Positions 14,388 to 22,006 of a stretch of 25,395 bases of DNA are shown here, piece after piece. The DNA is from an uncultured Sphingomonas sp. (GTDB lineage: Bacteria; Pseudomonadota; Alphaproteobacteria; Sphingomonadales; Sphingomonadaceae). Both the position numbers and the translations under genes were made by a program. Within the stretch, counting starts at the first letter, position 1. Each line of letters begins with the position of its first letter. The stretch is from the NCBI GenBank assembly GCA_946482655.1, contig CAMLSA010000044.1, positions 1 to 25,395 of the forward strand, in the 5' to 3' direction. The notes under the pieces were generated by a model. That model had not been told where the DNA came from, did no database searches, and was given only the letters and a program-made list of their open reading frames with translations.

Positions 14388-16991
14388 GTGGCCATGCTCG
14401 ACATTCAATCCGCAGCCGCCAATCCGCCCGTCATCCGCCGCGAGGATTACCGCAAGCCCGACTGGCTGTTGCCCGACGTGTTCCTCGACTATGCGCTCGA
14501 CCCCGCCACGACCCGGGTGACCGGTCGGCTCGACGTCACCCGCAACGGCGATCATAACCGTCCGCTGCGCCTCCAGGGCGACGGCATCACGCCGCTCGCG
14601 GTGCTGATCGACGGCGAGCCTCAGGCCGACAGCTGGCGGATGGACGGGTCCGATCTGGTGATCGACCTGCCGGGCGACGCTCACACCGTCGAGACACAGG
14701 TCGAAATTCGTCCCGAGGCCAATTCGCAGCTGATGGGGCTTTATGCTTCGGGCGGCAATCTGATCAGCCAGTGCGAGCCCGAGGGGTTCCGCCGGATGGT
14801 GTTCTTCCTTGACCGGCCCGACGTGCTCAGCCGCTACAAGGTGCGGCTCGCCGCGGACAAGGCGAAGTTCCCGGTGCTGCTGTCGAACGGCGATTTGACC
14901 GGGAGCGGCGATCTGCCCAACGGCCGGCACTTCGCCGAGTGGACGGATCCCTTCCCCAAGCCGAGCTATCTGTTCGCGCTGGTCGCCGCGAACCTGTCCG
15001 CCAATATCGATTATTTCACCACCAGAAGCGGCAAGGAGGTCAAGCTCGCCATTTGGGTGGTCGAGGCCGATCTGCCCAAGACCGCGCATGCGATGGCGGC
15101 GCTCAAGGCATCCATGGCGTGGGACGAGAAAGTCTACGGCCTCGAATATGACCTCGGCGAGTATAACATCGTCGCGGTCAGCGATTTCAATTTCGGCGCG
15201 ATGGAGAACAAGAGCCTGAACGTGTTCAACTCGCGCTACATCCTGGCCGATCCGGATACGGCCACCGACGTCGATTATGACGGTGTCGCAGGCGTGGTGG
15301 CCCATGAATATTTCCACAACTGGTCGGGCAATCGCGTCACCTGCCGCGACTGGTTCCAGCTGTCGCTGAAGGAGGGCTTCACCGTCTTTCGCGACCAGTG
15401 CTTCACCGCCGACCAGGGCTCGGCCGCGGTCAAGCGCATCGAGGATGTGCGGCTGCTGCGCGCAGCGCAGTTCCCTGAGGATGCGGGGCCGCTCGCCCAT
15501 CCGATCCGGCCCGAAAGCTATATGGAGGTCTCGAACTTCTACACCGCGACCGTCTACAACAAGGGCGCCGAGGTGATCCGGATGCTCCACACCCTGCTCG
15601 GGCCGCAGAAATTCCGTGCCGGCAGTGATCTCTATTTTGCCCGGCATGATGGGCAAGCGGCGACCTGCGAGGATTTCGTGCTGGCGATGGAAGAGGCGAG
15701 CGGAGTGGACCTGACCCAGTTTCGCCTCTGGTACAGCCAGGCGGGCACGCCGCGCGTCCGCGCGACGCTGACCCATGAGCCGGCGGGAGGACGTGCGCTG
15801 CTGACTCTCGAGCAGACGGTGCCACCGAGTCCGGGCCAACCCGAGAAGAAGGCGATGCTTATCCCGCTCAAGCTGTCGCTGTTCGGCGAGCTCTCGGGAA
15901 AGCCGTTCGAACCCGAGCGGCTGGTGCTGCTCGACAGCGACCGCCATGAAATATTGTTCGAAGGCATCGCCGAGCGGCCGGTGCTGTCGATCAACCGCGG
16001 CTTCTCGGCCCCGGTCGTGATCGATACGGATCGCTCGGCCGCCGATCTCGCCTTCCTGTCGGCGCATGACGACGATCCGTTCGGCCGCTACGAGGCGATG
16101 CAGCAGCTGATGGTCGACACGATGATCGCGGCGGTAGCGACCGGCGAGACCGATCATGGCCCGGTGATAGACGCGGTGCGCAACACGCTGACCGACCCGC
16201 GGCTCGATTCGGCCTTCATCGGCGAGACGATGCTGCTGCCGTCCGAAGCGTTCATCGGCGATCAGATGCCGGTGGTCGATCCGGTAGCGATCCACAAGGC
16301 ACGCGAGGCGCTGCGTCGCGATCTCGGCGCGGAGCTCGAGAGCGAGTGGCGCGATGCCTATGAGCGGTGCAAGGCCAACCGCTTCGAACTGTCGCCGCAG
16401 GCGAAGGGTGCGCGGCGGCTGCGCTCGATCGCGCTCGGCTTCACCGTGGCGAGCGGCGCGGCGGACGCCCCCGCACTGGCGCTCAAGCAGTTCAACGAAG
16501 CCGACAATATGACCGACCGCCAAGGCGCGTTCGGCATCCTCGCCAACAGCATGGCGCCCCAGCGCGATGTTGCGATCGCCGCCTTTTACGAGCGATTCCG
16601 CGACAATGGGCTGGTGATGGACAAATGGTTCTCGACCCAGGCCCTATCGATCCGCCCGGACACCCTCGACCGGGTGGAGGAGCTGATCCGCCACCCCGAT
16701 TTCACGCTGAGCAACCCGAACCGGCTGCGCTCATTGATCGGCGCGATGTCGGGCAACCAACTGATCTTCCACGACGCGAGCGGGCGCGGTTACCGGCTGC
16801 TCGCGGACATGCTGCTCAAGGTGGACGGGCTCAACCCCCAGACTGCCGCCAAGCTGGTTCCCCCGCTCGGCCGCTGGCGCCGCTTCGACGAAGCACGCGC
16901 CGCGCTCATGAAGGCCGAGCTGCATCGGATGGTCGACACCCCCGGGCTGTCGAAAGACGTATTCGAGCAGGTGAGCAAGAGTCTGGCTTAG
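14388..16991 (+). CDS. pepN: Aminopeptidase N (M1 family zinc metalloprotease)
   Basis: An 867-residue cytoplasmic aminopeptidase that removes N-terminal residues from peptides. The substrate-anchoring GAMEN motif is at 270-274, the zinc motif HEYFH at 306-310, and the third ligand Glu329 in LKEGFTVFRDQ. An early RREDYRKPDWLLPDV block and the C-terminal alpha-helical domain match the E. coli PepN type, and length is close to the family's 870. GTG at 14388 is chosen because GAGGGG sits 8 bases upstream; an ATG two codons later is possible. It ends 19 bp from the stop of the converging Mla-type lipoprotein gene. Confidence 0.97.
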   Translation: MAMLDIQSAAANPPVIRREDYRKPDWLLPDVFLDYALDPATTRVTGRLDVTRNGDHNRPLRLQGDGITPLAVLIDGEPQADSWRMDGSDLVIDLPGDAHTVETQVEIRPEANSQLMGLYASGGNLISQCEPEGFRRMVFFLDRPDVLSRYKVRLAADKAKFPVLLSNGDLTGSGDLPNGRHFAEWTDPFPKPSYLFALVAANLSANIDYFTTRSGKEVKLAIWVVEADLPKTAHAMAALKASMAWDEKVYGLEYDLGEYNIVAVSDFNFGAMENKSLNVFNSRYILADPDTATDVDYDGVAGVVAHEYFHNWSGNRVTCRDWFQLSLKEGFTVFRDQCFTADQGSAAVKRIEDVRLLRAAQFPEDAGPLAHPIRPESYMEVSNFYTATVYNKGAEVIRMLHTLLGPQKFRAGSDLYFARHDGQAATCEDFVLAMEEASGVDLTQFRLWYSQAGTPRVRATLTHEPAGGRALLTLEQTVPPSPGQPEKKAMLIPLKLSLFGELSGKPFEPERLVLLDSDRHEILFEGIAERPVLSINRGFSAPVVIDTDRSAADLAFLSAHDDDPFGRYEAMQQLMVDTMIAAVATGETDHGPVIDAVRNTLTDPRLDSAFIGETMLLPSEAFIGDQMPVVDPVAIHKAREALRRDLGAELESEWRDAYERCKANRFELSPQAKGARRLRSIALGFTVASGAADAPALALKQFNEADNMTDRQGAFGILANSMAPQRDVAIAAFYERFRDNGLVMDKWFSTQALSIRPDTLDRVEELIRHPDFTLSNPNRLRSLIGAMSGNQLIFHDASGRGYRLLADMLLKVDGLNPQTAAKLVPPLGRWRRFDEARAALMKAELHRMVDTPGLSKDVFEQVSKSLA

Positions 16992-17010
16992 CCCATCTCT
17001 CGCCGATTTG

Positions 17011-17622
17011 CTACGAGCCGCCCACCCAATCCGCGACATCACTGGCCACAGCGTTGGCCGCGCGGTTGAGGGCGGCGGTCACGCTCCGGGCATCCTCTTC
17101 GCCGACCGGCGCGGTAGCCTCGAAGCGGCGGGCGTGGACCTGGTCGGCGCCGCTGCGGGATATCGTCGCATCGAAGATCACCAGCACGCGGCCTTGGCCA
17201 CCGAGCAGCTGGAAGGCGGCGAGCGTGCCGCCGAGGCGGGTGTCGGGGGTGATCGCGGCATTGCGCTGATCGGGGACGAAGCGCCCCGTCCGCGCCTCAA
17301 TGGTCTCGGCGAGGACGCCCCGGAACAGGTGGCTGGGCGTGTCGACCCAGGCGGTCTTGGGCAGATAGGCGAAGGACGCGCCGCTCTGCACCGCGATCCG
17401 CGGGGTTCGCAGCTGGGCCGGGAGCGCCGGCAGCGCAACCGCGATCGCGTCCGCGTCGCGGGTCAGCTTGGCCTGCCCGGCGGAAACGCGGGCGTCCGAG
17501 CTGAGGCTCATCAGCACCTTGGGCGGCTTGTCGCCCAAATTGATGCAGCCAGGCAACACGCCCAGAAGGGCGATGGCGAGCAGCGCGGAGAAGGGCGGGC
17601 GGAGGATCGTCATCTCTCTCAT
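17011..17622 (-). CDS. ABC-type transport auxiliary lipoprotein of the Mla-like operon
   Basis: A 203-residue predicted lipoprotein. Residues 8-25 form a signal sequence ending in the lipobox LPGC with Cys26 as the lipidation site, so it should be anchored in a periplasm-facing membrane, probably the outer one. The rest (RTPRIAVQSG, FAYLPKTAWVDTPSHLF, then a C-terminal helix with SVTAALNRAANAVASDVADW) matches the PqiC/ABC auxiliary lipoprotein domain, which cooperates with MCE proteins in lipid traffic. Its ATG overlaps the stop of the MCE gene (ATGA). An alternative start at the fourth residue is possible. It is the last gene of the operon. Confidence 0.88.
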   Translation of the reverse strand: MREMTILRPPFSALLAIALLGVLPGCINLGDKPPKVLMSLSSDARVSAGQAKLTRDADAIAVALPALPAQLRTPRIAVQSGASFAYLPKTAWVDTPSHLFRGVLAETIEARTGRFVPDQRNAAITPDTRLGGTLAAFQLLGGQGRVLVIFDATISRSGADQVHARRFEATAPVGEEDARSVTAALNRAANAVASDVADWVGGS

Positions 17623-18563
17623 TGTCCCTTGTAATCGGGCAGCTTCGATCCACCGAGCACCGCCCCGGCGCCTTGCCGGTCGAGCTTGCCGGATATCGCG
17701 TTGAGCGATTCGGACATCTCGGCGAGATTCCGGACGAGCTGGTTGATCTGAGGTACCGCCTGGGTCGAGAAGGTCTTGATGCCGGGCCGCGCGTCGGTGA
17801 TCGCCGCGTCAAGCGACTCCATCGTGTGGCGCGCGGCCGTGGTGGCGCGGTTGAGATTGGCCATGGCGGGCCTCACCTCGTTGGACATCACCCCATCGGT
17901 GGTCTGGGCGAGCGCGCCGATCTTCTCGGCGGCGTTGCCGGCCTGCTCGACCGCGACCCTGAGATTGGCGAGCGCGGCGGCGATCTCGGGTCCGCGATCG
18001 GCGAGATCGCCGCTGAGCCGGTCGACATTGGCGAGGATGCCGCTGATCGATTTCTGGTTCTTGTCGTCGAGCAGCAGGGTCAGCCGCTCGGTCAGCGCGG
18101 ACAGGCGCTCGAGCAGCTCGGGCGCCGAATTGAGCAGCTCGCCCAGCGCGCCCGGCTTGGTCGGAATGACGGGCACGCCATAGGGGCCGGGCTCAACGAT
18201 CGGCGGGGCGTCCTTGATGGCGCCGTCGAGATTGATCTGGCTGACGCCGGTGAAGCCGACCCCGGCGATCGTCGCGGTGGTGCCCTGGAGAATCGGAGTG
18301 TCCGGATCGATCGCGATGCGGACGCGGACGAACTCGGGGCTGTCGGGGAGCAGCTTGATCTCCTCGATCTTGCCGACCGGCACGCCCGAGAAGGTGACCG
18401 ACGAGCCCTTCGCGAGCCCGTCGACCGAGGTCTTGAAAAAGACGTCGTATCGTTGCTCGCTGCTGGTGTTGAATCCCGCCAGCCAGATGATGAAGGCGAG
18501 CAGCGCGATCAACAGTGCGAGGACGACTCCGCCCACCAGAACATGGTTCGACCGGGTTTCCAT
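17619..18563 (-). CDS. MCE-domain (MlaD-type) lipid transport protein
   Basis: A 314-residue periplasmic protein anchored by one N-terminal helix (about residues 8-30). Residues about 38-115 form the MCE domain (SVDGLAKGSSVTFSGVPVGKI, then ATIAGVGFTGVSQINLDG). MCE domains form hexameric rings that pass phospholipids between membranes. The C-terminal 190 residues are long amphipathic helices with repeated leucine and alanine, much longer than E. coli MlaD (183 residues), and closer to the Mce/TGD2-like proteins that build helical tubes. The gene starts 7 bases after the ATPase gene and overlaps the lipoprotein gene. Confidence 0.94.
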   Translation of the reverse strand: METRSNHVLVGGVVLALLIALLAFIIWLAGFNTSSEQRYDVFFKTSVDGLAKGSSVTFSGVPVGKIEEIKLLPDSPEFVRVRIAIDPDTPILQGTTATIAGVGFTGVSQINLDGAIKDAPPIVEPGPYGVPVIPTKPGALGELLNSAPELLERLSALTERLTLLLDDKNQKSISGILANVDRLSGDLADRGPEIAAALANLRVAVEQAGNAAEKIGALAQTTDGVMSNEVRPAMANLNRATTAARHTMESLDAAITDARPGIKTFSTQAVPQINQLVRNLAEMSESLNAISGKLDRQGAGAVLGGSKLPDYKGQ

Positions 18564-18570
18564 CAGTCCG

Positions 18571-19389
18571 TCATTCCCCGGTTCCTTTTATCATGTCCTG
18601 TTTGGCCGCGCCGGCCGCGAGCCGCCCTCTTGGCCCGTTGAAATATTCCTGAATCCACGGATGGTCCAACGCCAATAATTCCGGGATCGTTCCAACCGCG
18701 ATGACCCGCTGGTCGGCGAGCACCGCGACCCGGTCACAGATCGCATAGAGCGTGTCGAGATCGTGGGTGATCAGGAAGACGGTGAGCCCGAGGGTGCGCT
18801 TGAGCGCCTGGATAAGCTCGTCGAAGGCAGCGGCGCCGATCGGATCGAGACCCGCGGTCGGCTCGTCGAGGAACAGCAGCTGCGGATCGAGCGACAAGGC
18901 GCGGGCGAGGCCGGCGCGCTTGCGCATGCCGCCCGACAGTTCGGACGGATATTTGGGACCGGCCTCGGCCGGAAGCCCCGTCATCGCCACCTTGTAGGCG
19001 GCGATCTCGTCGAGCAGCTGCTGGTCGATCTGCGGATGATATTCGCGGATCGGCACCTGAACGTTCTCGGCGACGGTGAGCGTGGAGAACAGCGCGCCGC
19101 CCTGGAACAGCACCCCCCAGCGCTTGCGGACCTGCTTGGCCTCATATTCCTCGCGGCCGATCATCGGCTCGCCGAACACCTCGATCTCGCCCTCGTCGGG
19201 CATTTTCAAGCCGATGATCGAGCGCATCAACACCGACTTGCCGGTGCCCGAGCCGCCGACCACGCCGAGGATCTCGCCGCACTTGACGTCGAGATCGAGC
19301 CCCTTGTGGACGATCTGGTCGCCAAAGCTGTTCTTCAGTCCGGCGACCCGGATCAGGGTCTCACCCTCGCCGAGATGGAGTTGTGCCAT
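18571..19389 (-). CDS. ABC transporter ATP-binding protein, MlaF type
   Basis: A 272-residue cytoplasmic ATPase of the Mla/MCE-type lipid transporter. The Walker A GGSGTGKS lies at residues 45-52, the Q-loop is in GVLFQGGALFSTLTV, the signature is LSGGMRKR, Walker B is LLFLDEP, followed by TAGLDPIGAAAFDELI and the switch histidine in LITHD. The phrase QGGALFSTLTVAENV is characteristic of MlaF. The ATG at 19387-19389 is chosen since the family begins near there and it follows the permease stop after 8 bases; the open frame runs far upstream only as a shadow of the permease gene. Confidence 0.95.
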   Translation of the reverse strand: MAQLHLGEGETLIRVAGLKNSFGDQIVHKGLDLDVKCGEILGVVGGSGTGKSVLMRSIIGLKMPDEGEIEVFGEPMIGREEYEAKQVRKRWGVLFQGGALFSTLTVAENVQVPIREYHPQIDQQLLDEIAAYKVAMTGLPAEAGPKYPSELSGGMRKRAGLARALSLDPQLLFLDEPTAGLDPIGAAAFDELIQALKRTLGLTVFLITHDLDTLYAICDRVAVLADQRVIAVGTIPELLALDHPWIQEYFNGPRGRLAAGAAKQDMIKGTGE

Positions 19390-19397
19390 ATGCCGAT

Positions 19398-20495
19398 CTA
19401 GATCCAGCCGACTGAGCTGAAGAACACCGCGAATACGGCGTCCAGGACGATCACCAGGAAGATCGCCTGGACGACCGAGGCGGTGGTCCTGAGACCCACT
19501 TCCTCGGCGTTGCCCTCGACCTGCATGCCCTGATAGCAGCCCGACATCGCGATGATCAGGCCGAACACGGGCCCCTTGATCAGCCCCACCCACAGATCGG
19601 TGATGGGTACGACCTCCTGGAGCCGCTGAACGAAGGTGACCGGCGGGATGCCGAGATCGATCCAGCAGAAGATGCCGCCGCCGATGATCGCGATCACCGA
19701 CGAATAGAAGCCGAGCAGCGGCATCAGGATGATCGTCGAGATCACCCGCGGCAGGATCAGTGCCTCCATCGGCGAGACGCCGATGGTGCGCATCGCGTCG
19801 ACCTCCTCGGCGAGCTTCATCGAGCCGAGCTGGGCGGCGAAGGCGCTGCCCGAGCGGCCGGCGACCATGATCGCGGTCATCAGCACGCCGAGCTCGCGCA
19901 GGGTGATCCGGCCGATCAGATTGATCGCGAACACCTCGGCGCCGAACTGGCGGAGCTGGACCGCCCCCTGCTGTGCGATGACGATGCCGATCAGGAAGCT
20001 CATCAGCCCGATGATGCCGAGCGCCTGGACGCCGACCACCTCGAACTGGCGCGCCATCGCGTTGAAGCGGAAGCGCTTGGGATGGGTGATCAGCCCCCAC
20101 AGCGATATCAGGGTCGCGCCGAAGAAGCCGAGCAGGCCGACCAGCGATGCGCCGGCCGCCACCGTCCCCTCGCCCATCTCGCGCAGCACGCGTTGGAAGG
20201 GCGGGCTCGGATCGGGACGGATCTTGACCGGCTTGTCCGAGGCCGCGAGCTGCTCAAGCAGATTCGCGACGTCCTCGTCGGCGCCGACGACTCTGGCGCG
20301 ATGATCGCGGGCGAGTCGGTGGACCAGCCAGGCGCCGACCGTGTCGATCCGTTCCACCTCGCCGAGATCGATTTCGGACGGCGCCTGGTCCAGCGCGGCC
20401 AGCCGCCGGGGCAGGTCGCCGAGCCCCGCAAGGGTCAGCTCGCCGGTGAAGCGCAGGGTTCGCTTGTCGAGCTCGAAGTCGGCGGCCGCGTTCAT
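19398..20495 (-). CDS. STAS domain-MlaE permease fusion
   Basis: A 365-residue protein made of two parts. Residues 1 to about 95 read as a STAS domain (FTGELTLAGLGDLPRRLAAL, then IDLGEVERIDTVGAWLVHRL), equivalent to MlaB. Residues about 110-365 are the MlaE permease with about five to six hydrophobic helices and the conserved RELGVLMTAIMVAGRSGSAFAAQLGSM and EEVDAMRTIGVSP signatures. It forms the membrane core of a phospholipid ABC transporter with the downstream ATPase, MCE protein and lipoprotein. The ATG at 20493-20495 has no visible Shine-Dalgarno sequence. It is the first gene of the operon, divergent from the HAD-IB gene. Confidence 0.95.
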   Translation of the reverse strand: MNAAADFELDKRTLRFTGELTLAGLGDLPRRLAALDQAPSEIDLGEVERIDTVGAWLVHRLARDHRARVVGADEDVANLLEQLAASDKPVKIRPDPSPPFQRVLREMGEGTVAAGASLVGLLGFFGATLISLWGLITHPKRFRFNAMARQFEVVGVQALGIIGLMSFLIGIVIAQQGAVQLRQFGAEVFAINLIGRITLRELGVLMTAIMVAGRSGSAFAAQLGSMKLAEEVDAMRTIGVSPMEALILPRVISTIILMPLLGFYSSVIAIIGGGIFCWIDLGIPPVTFVQRLQEVVPITDLWVGLIKGPVFGLIIAMSGCYQGMQVEGNAEEVGLRTTASVVQAIFLVIVLDAVFAVFFSSVGWI

Positions 20496-20641
20496 GGCGA
20501 CGAGGAGTGATCCATAAAGGCTGAATCGGCAAGCATCCGAAATGAAATCCCCGGCTGGCCGTTAATGTTCCCTGCTTCCTCCCGTGCGCAAAGCGCAGCG
20601 GCGGAGGAATGGGGCAGGCGCTTCCGCTTCGCCAAACTTTC

Positions 20642-20647
20642 TATAAT
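20642..20647 (+). promoter_or_regulatory. Perfect -10 box upstream of the HAD-IB gene
   Basis: TATAAT lies 10 bases before the ATG at 20658. No good -35 hexamer is visible at 16-18 bases spacing. If used, transcription would start around 20654, leaving a leader of about 4 bases and no ribosome binding site, so the mRNA would be leaderless. Confidence 0.5.
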
Positions 20648-20657
20648 AGACCCGCCC

Positions 20658-21326
20658 ATGACCGAGCTCGCGATCTATGACATGGACCGGACGATCACCC
20701 GGACCGGCACCTTCACGCCGTTCATGATCCATGCGGCGCTGCGGCTGGCGCCGTGGCGGCTGATCTTCGTGCCGTTCGCGGCGATGGTGATGCTCGCCTA
20801 TGTGCTTAAGCTGATCGAGCGGAAGAGGGTCAAGGAGCTCAACCAGGCGATGCTTATCGGGCGCATCCGCCGGACCGAGCTGGAACCCGTCGCGGAGAGC
20901 TTCGCAGAAAAGGTGATGAAGTCCAACATCCGCCGCGAAGCCCTCGAAAGCCTCGCCGAAAATCGCGCGGCGGGCCGGCGGCTGGTGCTCGCCACCGCCT
21001 CATCGCGGCTATGGGTCGAACCGATCGCGGCGAAGCTCGGCGTGGATGACATCATCGCCACCTCGAGCATCAAGGGCATTGACGACTATGTCAGCCACAA
21101 GGTCGACGGCGAGAATTGCTATGGTCCGGCCAAGCTGCGGATGATCGAGGCGTGGATGGCGCTCGAGCGGATCGACCGCGGCCAATGCCGGATACGCTTC
21201 TATTCGGACCATGTTTCCGACGTGCCGGTGCTCGAATGGGCCGACGAGCCGATCGCGGCGAATCCACATGCGGGCCTGCGCGAGGTGGCGAAACGGCGCG
21301 GCTGGACGATCCTGGACTGGAAGTAG
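20658..21326 (+). CDS. HAD-IB family phosphatase (CicA/SerB-like)
   Basis: A 222-residue HAD hydrolase of subfamily IB. Motif I is YDMDRTIT with Asp8 nucleophile, Asp10 and Thr12. A helical cap region with a hydrophobic stretch (about residues 30-55) follows, which may touch the membrane. Motif II is in VLATASSRLW, motif III lysine in GPAKLRM and motif IV is YSDHVSDVPVLEWAD with the Mg2+ acids. The wording fits the group that includes Caulobacter CicA; a substrate cannot be named. ATG at 20658 is chosen because motif I must start a few residues later; an upstream in-frame ATG at 20565 lacks similarity. It ends 4 bp from the stop of the converging CHAP gene. Confidence 0.92.
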   Translation: MTELAIYDMDRTITRTGTFTPFMIHAALRLAPWRLIFVPFAAMVMLAYVLKLIERKRVKELNQAMLIGRIRRTELEPVAESFAEKVMKSNIRREALESLAENRAAGRRLVLATASSRLWVEPIAAKLGVDDIIATSSIKGIDDYVSHKVDGENCYGPAKLRMIEAWMALERIDRGQCRIRFYSDHVSDVPVLEWADEPIAANPHAGLREVAKRRGWTILDWK

Positions 21327-21330
21327 GGGT

Positions 21331-21843
21331 TTATCCCTGCCCGTTGCTCACATCGGCAACGGCGGACTGGGTCGACTTGCCGTTTTTGTAGATGAAGCCG
21401 TTGACCGGGTACGCCTTGTTGCCGACTTTGCCGATCGGCGCGAACCAGACCTTCACTTGGCTCCAGTCATTTCGCGGCGACGCGTCGACGACGGTCACGT
21501 CGCGCTCTACCTGGCCGCGGCGGCCGTTGATGATCGACCAGTTGGCGTGGGTGATCTTGATGACGCGGTCGCTGACCACCTGCGTGACCGTGGCGACATG
21601 GCCCGAGCGCATCGACCCGATCGCCTTGAACACCATCACCGAGCCGATCTCGGGCGTGTTGCCGCGCAGATATTTGCCGGCCGCCTGGTTCCACCATGCG
21701 GCGGCGGCGCCGAACAGCTGGATGCCGGAGAACATGCGGGCGAAAGGCGCGCACTGGATGGTCTGGGCGTTGGCGGCCGCGGAAGAGGCGGCCATGCCGG
21801 CAAGCAGCATCGATCCAACAATCGCGCGCAACGTCTTGATCAT
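21331..21843 (-). CDS. Secreted CHAP-domain protein (putative amidase/peptidase)
   Basis: A 170-residue protein with a signal peptide (residues 1 to about 27; basic MIKTLR start, hydrophobic core, cleavage likely after SAAANA). The mature part fits the CHAP (NlpC/P60-like) fold: catalytic Cys31 in QCAPFAR, an AAAAWWNQAAG segment, PEIGSVMVF, the catalytic His in SGHVATV and the polar residue in HANW. Such enzymes cleave peptidoglycan cross-links or stem peptides, so a role in cell wall turnover is inferred. All three active-site positions are present. A CRP-like palindrome lies about 30 bases upstream, suggesting regulation by a Crp/Fnr-type protein. Confidence 0.9.
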   Translation of the reverse strand: MIKTLRAIVGSMLLAGMAASSAAANAQTIQCAPFARMFSGIQLFGAAAAWWNQAAGKYLRGNTPEIGSVMVFKAIGSMRSGHVATVTQVVSDRVIKITHANWSIINGRRGQVERDVTVVDASPRNDWSQVKVWFAPIGKVGNKAYPVNGFIYKNGKSTQSAVADVSNGQG

Positions 21844-21872
21844 CCGGAAGTTCCCACCCGATCCCTTGAGCC

Positions 21873-21888
21873 TGTGATAGGCATCACA
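21873..21888. promoter_or_regulatory. CRP-like operator upstream of the CHAP gene
   Basis: TGTGATAGGCATCACA is an exact match to the TGTGA-N6-TCACA consensus of the CRP/FNR family, with fully palindromic 6-base arms. It is centred about 37 bases upstream of the CHAP gene start, close enough to overlap a promoter. Whether it activates or represses cannot be told. Confidence 0.6.
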
Positions 21889-21954
21889 TCAGGGCGGAGG
21901 AAAGACCAATTGGTTAACAAGATGCTGCATCGCGGCGAGCCGTGGTCATCGCGC

Positions 21955-21988
21955 GATGGTCTGCGGCTTATCCACAAGCCGCGCCATC
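21955..21988 (-). terminator. Hairpin downstream of the dihydroorotase gene
   Basis: GCGGCTT (21963-21969) and AAGCCGC (21976-21982) form a 7-bp stem with a 6-base loop, extended by GATGG/CCATC (21955-21959 and 21984-21988). It lies about 18 bases past the stop of the leftward dihydroorotase gene. No T-run follows, so termination is uncertain. The loop region contains a perfect DnaA-box sequence (21968-21976). Confidence 0.45.
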
Positions 21989-22006
21989 CGAAAGTCTAAG
22001 CGGAAA

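Noticed and set aside
14205..16523. 772-codon open frame antisense to pepN
   Set aside because: Shadow of the well-supported pepN; no recognisable domain.
21908..21918. CtrA binding site (GGTTAAC) near the CHAP gene
   Set aside because: Only one half-site; the second TTAA at 7 bases spacing is absent.
21968..21976. Replication origin suggested by the DnaA box
   Set aside because: A single box, no AT-rich unwinding region, no cluster and no dnaA, hemE or parAB neighbours.
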